Positions 59,093-64,000 of a stretch of 64,000 nt of DNA are shown piece after piece (the first letter of the stretch is position 1; every line of letters starts with the position of its first letter). Source of the stretch: Fallopia convolvulus. Taxonomy: Eukaryota > Streptophyta > Magnoliopsida > Caryophyllales > Polygonaceae. The stretch spans positions 70,751,224 to 70,815,223 of the forward strand of contig OZ024719.1 in NCBI GenBank assembly GCA_964016875.1, read 5' to 3'. The notes beneath the pieces are model-generated. The model saw only the letters and a program-made list of their open reading frames with translations. It made no database searches and had not been told where the DNA came from. The position numbers and the translations under genes are program-made.

Positions 59093-61290
59093 GGTCTAAT
59101 GGCATTTAATTATTGTTTTAAAAAAATAAAAATATATCCAACATATTCTCTATAATTTTCTCAAAAAAAAATCTAAAACTCATATTCTCCAAAATAATTT
59201 TACTCCAATTCCAGTCTCCAACAACTTTCTCATTTTAAAAAATCTTATATTTATTATAAATAAATATTCTCCAAAAATATTATAAAAATATAATATCACC
59301 TATTATAAGTTGTTATGATAGCACATATAATAAATGCATTCTTTCTAAATTTGGGGAAGAAAGCTCATTTTTCCATCTATTTTTCTATTACGAGGAATGT
59401 GATAGTTAGAAAAGTTATTAGGGTAAAAAAATTGTATACCATTCTCCAAATTCATATTTTCCCATGATACGAGGAAGTTGTTTGAGATGCCCTAAGCGCA
59501 CTTACATTTAAAAAACGAATAAGATAAAACGACAATAGATACTAAAGTTGTCAAAACTTTACCGAACATGACAAAATTGGATCCAACCGACTCGAAATTT
59601 TAACCCTGAAACCTACAAATTTAAACTCGCTAACCCAAAATAAACTAAACACCGGTTGACCTAAAACCTGTTGGGTTAAAATAATATTTTATTATTAACC
59701 ATTATTATTAATTAATAATTACTTTAATAATCTTTAAAAAATCAATGTAACTGACCCGTTCAAAAAACCGTAATGACCCGACCCACATTAACCCGTAACC
59801 TATAACAACTCAAATCCGATTAAACCCAAACCCGAAATGAACAAATTCGAACCCGACCTGACTCGATTGATATGTCTAAATGTCTAATAGGTACCATAGA
59901 AACTTTCTAAAATTAAAAGGAATGATATTCCTTATAAATTTGATATTCCTTATAAATTTATAAGGAAAGTAATTTATTTATTGTATTTTTTTTCTCGGGA
60001 TTTGACTATTTGAGGATCCAATAAAAAAGAAAATTTGATAGTGGTCCCGGAATTATGATTGGAGAATAGACCTGGTAGGCCCACGAGTGTCAACTTGTCC
60101 ACCCCGTGCGCTATTGATTGGAGATCATAGTGTGTATCGCGCCATTGTTAGGCCATGAGGTGGCAAGCTGGGACCCACCTTCCCATAAAATTTCCACGTG
60201 TACTAGGGCTTGTTTGGCGATAATTTTTGCTAGAATTCTTCCCCATCGTATTTGGTGGGTTACGATTACTTACGAAGTTACGACCCAATCTTGAATCTTC
60301 TGCCTTAATCCTAGGGCTTGTTTTTTTTTGGTGAAAGGGCCGGTGTCTATAAAAATCGTATTAGAAACTTTTAAATATTATCTCTGAAGACTTAATCGTT
60401 TGACTAGATAATCAAAAATTGCTCTAATGCTTATTAATTTGAATAACCTTTGGTACCAAATTCTCTTTTTTGACCCAAATAATATTATACATTATCTTTT
60501 AGTCCTGCATGTATATAGTTTGATTAGTTTCAAATATACCCGTTGAATAATTCTAACAATTCTATAAAGTTGATAAGCAAAAAACAAAAAGGAAACATAT
60601 CATGAAAAGGTATATATAATCTGTATTAGATGTCTATTGACATATTAAGGATTAGGTAGAATAACCTCAAAAGATAGGAGAATAAAATATCATGTAACAC
60701 TGAAATAGTTGTTCTTTGAATTCAAGTTTGTAAAAGGTAAAAAATGAATGGTATTTTTGAACCTCTTTACGCTCATGTCATGTCGAGGTCAGTCTAGTTG
60801 GTTCTTTACACCGAGTTTAGGTGGATGATGAGTTTTTTCCCCCTAATAGGGGGTTTATCATTAGAGTTAGGTGGACTTATTATGAGGTAAGTGTTCAATC
60901 CACACACTAAAAAAATGTTTTCAATCCAAACTTTTTAATTTTTTTTTTAATTTTTAGAGAGCCTTTAACTCTGTACAAGAAACTCTAATATCTCATCAAT
61001 TTTAGGGAGCCTTTTTTTAATTTTTTTTTCATTGATTGGTATATGGCCGGTATAACATGTTAAAAATTCTCTATTTTCAATGGTCGAACTGTAAGATTTT
61101 GATTTATTTTAAGGACGCTGTCATGAAAATCGAACTAGAAACATCTAGATACTACTTTTAGAAATTTAACCGCTTAATTTCTAAACATAAAGTCAATCTA
61201 AGAGCTTGATGTGTCATCTTAATATCTCTGTCTCTTGACTTTTCTTCTTTCCGCTCTCACTCATAAAATTGCTAAGTTTGAAATAATTTA
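59093..61290. other. Intergenic with a possible hAT relic
   Basis: Around 59553-59875 the ends TAAAGTTGTCAAAA and TTGATATGTCTAA are roughly inverted, and the interior is rich in ACCCGA/TCGGGT-type words, like old hAT elements. Flanking 8-mers do not match. Otherwise no gene is seen. Confidence 0.4.
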
Positions 61291-61295
61291 ATTAA

Positions 61296-61456
61296 GTACT
61301 AGTTTACTTCATAACATGGTAAACTATTGCAATTTGGTAGTTTAATTCGTTGTACTATTTTACTTCATAACACGGTAACACAATTACACCCAAATCGGTA
61401 ATGTAATTTGCTGTACTAGTTTACTTCATAACATGGTAAAACAATCTCAAATTGGA
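61296..61456. repeat. 57-61-bp tandem repeat, 2.7 copies
   Basis: The unit beginning GTACTAGTTTACTTCATAAC occurs at 61296, 61352 and 61413, with small indels between copies. The last copy is partial. Confidence 0.85.
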
Positions 61457-61941
61457 AACCGAAGGGATGAAACAAACAATTTGCAAGACCTCAAGAATTT
61501 ATATATATCAAAGTTGGGCCGATACAGGCCGGCCCAACTTCTGTTCTATGACACCTTCTCTAAAAGCCCTACATTATTTGTCAGCTAAACAACACTCTCC
61601 ACTTTGTATCATTCAAGCAGACCAGTTCAGCCGTCTACCTCTGATTTTTACTGAATTCCTATGTTTATGAAGGCATTTGCTACCACTTTTGCTCAATGTA
61701 GGTGGTTGTATAATTTTGTTCTAGATGTAGCATTGATTTAGAGTTGTATTTACTTGTCCACAAAACTAGTAAAGAGACATCCTATAAACTATAAAGGGCA
61801 ATTGTCCCAAAACTTTTCTAAATTTCTCTCTCTGTTGAACATATTCACCCTAAAATGCAATAGTTTACATAGCCATTCAACCAATATAAGTGGTCTTTTA
61901 TTTGCTACACACACAAGATTCAAATGCATATAAAGATACAG

Positions 61942-63321
61942 TTACAAAACTACATTTGGCGCCTCTTGAAAATCACTTAGTGAAGCCCCAAAATTCATAG
62001 ATTGCAACTGATCTTCCTTTTTACCAAACAAACCTCTCTCCAAAACCCAATCTTCTATCATTGCCTGTGAATGAACCGGTTGATCAGTAGGCACAAAATG
62101 ACCAGCATCCAATACCACAGCATGAGTTAGCCCTTCATACTTCTGCACATACCCTGCAAGAACACCATCCACTTCCCAAACCTTCCTTTCAGCATCAAGA
62201 AAACTCTCAATTCCGTCCCACCGTAGTTTCTTAATCCAAGCTTCAACGGAAACAACACCGTCCCTCAAATCCAACTGCCCTTGATACAACAACACCTTAG
62301 TCTCCTTCACAAGAAACTCCACCATATACTTAGTACTCTTCATCACATCAGGAAAAAGAACATTGCCAACAATTTCACTACACTCCTCCCAAACAAATGA
62401 ATTATTCACTCCCAAGGCTCTTTTAGCCTTCACATAGCTCAGTAGCTTTTCCACTAGCTCAGACTCATATGGTGTTTTTCTCTGCATATTGTACAAAGTG
62501 GCCAGCCCTGTCATGTTTTGCAGCATGTCAAGTACTTGACTCCTTGCTTCTCCTGCTTTGATCCAATTCTTGGATTTAACCAGTTTCACTGACTCAATTT
62601 GTACCTTTTCCAACTGGGTCTTCTGTTTTTCATTGATTAAGCCAGAGAAGTAAGCATTATCAGCATGAGTGGAAACCTGGACAATTGGATCTGTCAATCC
62701 ATTACCAATTGCAACACCAGCTAAATTAACCCTCTTGGATCTTGGCAGATGAGAATTCCTCTTCAATATGTGATACCCAATTGCTGGAACATACTTTCCT
62801 GCATAGCTTTCACCTGTGATGTAAATTGGCCTAGATTTGAAAACTGGGTCTGATCCAATGAAGGAAGTAATTGCTACAAACAGGTGGTGTGCAACACCAG
62901 CTTGGTCTGTGGGTATCTCATCTGGGGAAGAAGCAATGCTGAATCCAACTCCAATTGGATTATCAATGAAGATAAGGCCAAATTTGTGGTTCCAAGCACC
63001 TGGGTTTGGTTTAAGCTTTATTGTTTGGTTCTCAGAGTAAGCTCTCCAAGGACCAAGTTCATAGAAGTTACCAATCATGGAGGAGCATCCGGGCCCGCCT
63101 TGAAGCCAGATGAGAAGAGGGGTATGGGAGAGTGAAGAGTTGGGCTTTTGGGCTTCATAGAAAGCATAGAAAAGGGATGAACCAGAGGTTGAATTCACAA
63201 CCAAGTAGCCTGATTTTGTAGGAAAGGCTTCCTTTGGAAAGAGAGGAGTTGCAGAGGTGGATAGTGAAGTTAGGAAGAGAGAGAGTGAGAAGATGATGAG
63301 ATGGGAGAAGGGAGAAGCCAT
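61942..63321 (-). CDS. SCPL50: Serine carboxypeptidase-like protein, SCPL50-type
   Basis: A secreted or vacuolar S10-family peptidase or acyltransferase-like hydrolase, 459 codons in one exon. It has a hydrophobic signal peptide at residues 1-24. The substrate-binding WLQGGPGCSS is at 72-81, the catalytic Ser172 in GESYAGKYVP, the Asp351 in YQGQLDLRDG and the His408 in DAGHFVPTDQP. The first Asp of the usual GDxD is Gln here, while the catalytic Asp remains. Several NxS/T sites could be glycosylated. Most plant SCPL genes have many introns; the SCPL48-51 group includes short or intronless members, and residue patterns match SCPL50 best. The start MASPFSHL is the only ATG giving a signal peptide. 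Substrate is unknown. Confidence 0.94.
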   Translation of the reverse strand: MASPFSHLIIFSLSLFLTSLSTSATPLFPKEAFPTKSGYLVVNSTSGSSLFYAFYEAQKPNSSLSHTPLLIWLQGGPGCSSMIGNFYELGPWRAYSENQTIKLKPNPGAWNHKFGLIFIDNPIGVGFSIASSPDEIPTDQAGVAHHLFVAITSFIGSDPVFKSRPIYITGESYAGKYVPAIGYHILKRNSHLPRSKRVNLAGVAIGNGLTDPIVQVSTHADNAYFSGLINEKQKTQLEKVQIESVKLVKSKNWIKAGEARSQVLDMLQNMTGLATLYNMQRKTPYESELVEKLLSYVKAKRALGVNNSFVWEECSEIVGNVLFPDVMKSTKYMVEFLVKETKVLLYQGQLDLRDGVVSVEAWIKKLRWDGIESFLDAERKVWEVDGVLAGYVQKYEGLTHAVVLDAGHFVPTDQPVHSQAMIEDWVLERGLFGKKEDQLQSMNFGASLSDFQEAPNVVL

Positions 63322-64000
63322 TGTTGACCACTCAGAGTTAGCTTGGTTTGAACAGGAGAAGCATTATTGGGCAGAGAAAGTGGGAGTGGTAAAGGCATCT
63401 AATTTGGGTTTTGCAACTTTATTGGATGTCATTTTAGAAGTGGGGCAGACAAAATTGACAGTGGTTCCTTAAGACCTCGAGATTTGAAAGATGATTGTGT
63501 ATTGATTACCTTAAGAAGGCGACAAATTGGTCATTATAGTTGGGGATAAGCCCCACGTTTTGTTGGACCAGCTAACAAAGTGACCCGAGAAACAGCAAGA
63601 ATAAACAAATGAGCACATGGAATGAAGAAAAATCAATGGATTTATAGTGACAACCAACTATTGTAACAAAATGCAGAAAATAGCCAAGTGCCACCATGGA
63701 TATGATTTCCTGTTTGACAGATTTGCCTATTAGAGTTACTTTTATCCCCATATGTAAGATTGATGGGCAGGACTACCCAACAGAAGATGTAAACCAAAGG
63801 AACCAAAAGTGGGACAAGTAGTGAATAAATTACCAAGATTCATCACACTAGTATTGAGAGAATTTCATGCATTCCAAAAGTTTACACATGAAAATTGATC
63901 AATGTACCAAGGATTGTTCTCATGGAGTAATAGAAAGGGAGAGATAACTGAAGCCTGAAGGGTGTTGTACAATAACATTATATGCACAATCTGTGTGATC
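63322..64000. other. Upstream region of the SCPL50-like gene
   Basis: Likely contains the minus-strand promoter of the carboxypeptidase gene. I could not identify a convincing TATA box, and no further gene starts before the window ends. Confidence 0.4.

Noticed and set aside
1..64000. CRISPR arrays, bacterial operons, plasmid origins or integrated virus genomes
   Set aside because: Nothing of the kind is visible; gene structure, introns, tRNA and transposons are those of a plant nucleus, and the only reverse-transcribing polyproteins are LINE and Copia.

Overview
The window is nuclear DNA of a eudicot plant. It is AT-rich, its genes have GT-AG introns, it carries a plant tRNA gene, and much of its length is transposable-element sequence typical of plants. 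I cannot name the genus. I recognise three protein genes, all on the minus strand: a six-exon PIN auxin efflux carrier of the PIN3/4/7 type (26030-29773), a four-exon class II HD-Zip transcription factor of the ATHB17/18 type (37264-40370), and an intronless serine carboxypeptidase-like gene of the SCPL50 type (61942-63321). One tRNA-Thr(AGT) gene lies at 34908-34980, also on the minus strand.

Layout. 1-6900: AT-rich intergenic DNA, with a GC-richer unassigned block near 2800-4050. 6916-11012: a decayed 5'-truncated LINE with 18-bp target-site duplications. 11507-12390: an RTE-type LINE remnant. 13705-14256: a hAT-like non-autonomous element. 14461-14550: a 52-bp micro-insertion of the first LINE family. 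16400-22090: several Stowaway-like MITEs and a foldback element with 10-bp direct repeats. 25695-25935: a tRNA-derived SINE just downstream of the PIN gene. 26-30 kb: the PIN gene. 30.5-32 kb: LTR-like direct repeats and a TRIM relic. 35-36 kb: a third LINE type, represented by a tail fragment. 37.2-40.4 kb: the HD-Zip gene. 40.9-41.7 kb: a foldback element. 41901-47997: a complete, recent-looking Ty1/copia retrotransposon on the minus strand with a 1350-residue open gag-pol. 52156-56989: stacked insertions, namely a hAT MITE followed by a non-autonomous poly(A) retroelement that itself contains a younger LINE copy with an unbroken RT/RNase H frame. 57209-57796: a Stowaway MITE split by a TRIM. 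58024-59092: a second, inverted copy of the non-autonomous poly(A) family. 61.9-63.3 kb: the carboxypeptidase gene.

The host genes are not an operon and I see no functional link between them. The strongest observations concern retroelement biology. The copia element lacks a TGG-type primer-binding site and has a 12-nt inverted complement of that site in its own LTR. One LINE family leaves copies from about 4 kb down to 52 bp that share a 3' hairpin. A poly(A) family of about 1.0-1.3 kb has two copies here, each with target-site duplications. A TRIM sits inside a MITE. Insertion boundaries were read by eye from target-site duplications; family names come from domain and motif recognition, not from a database search.
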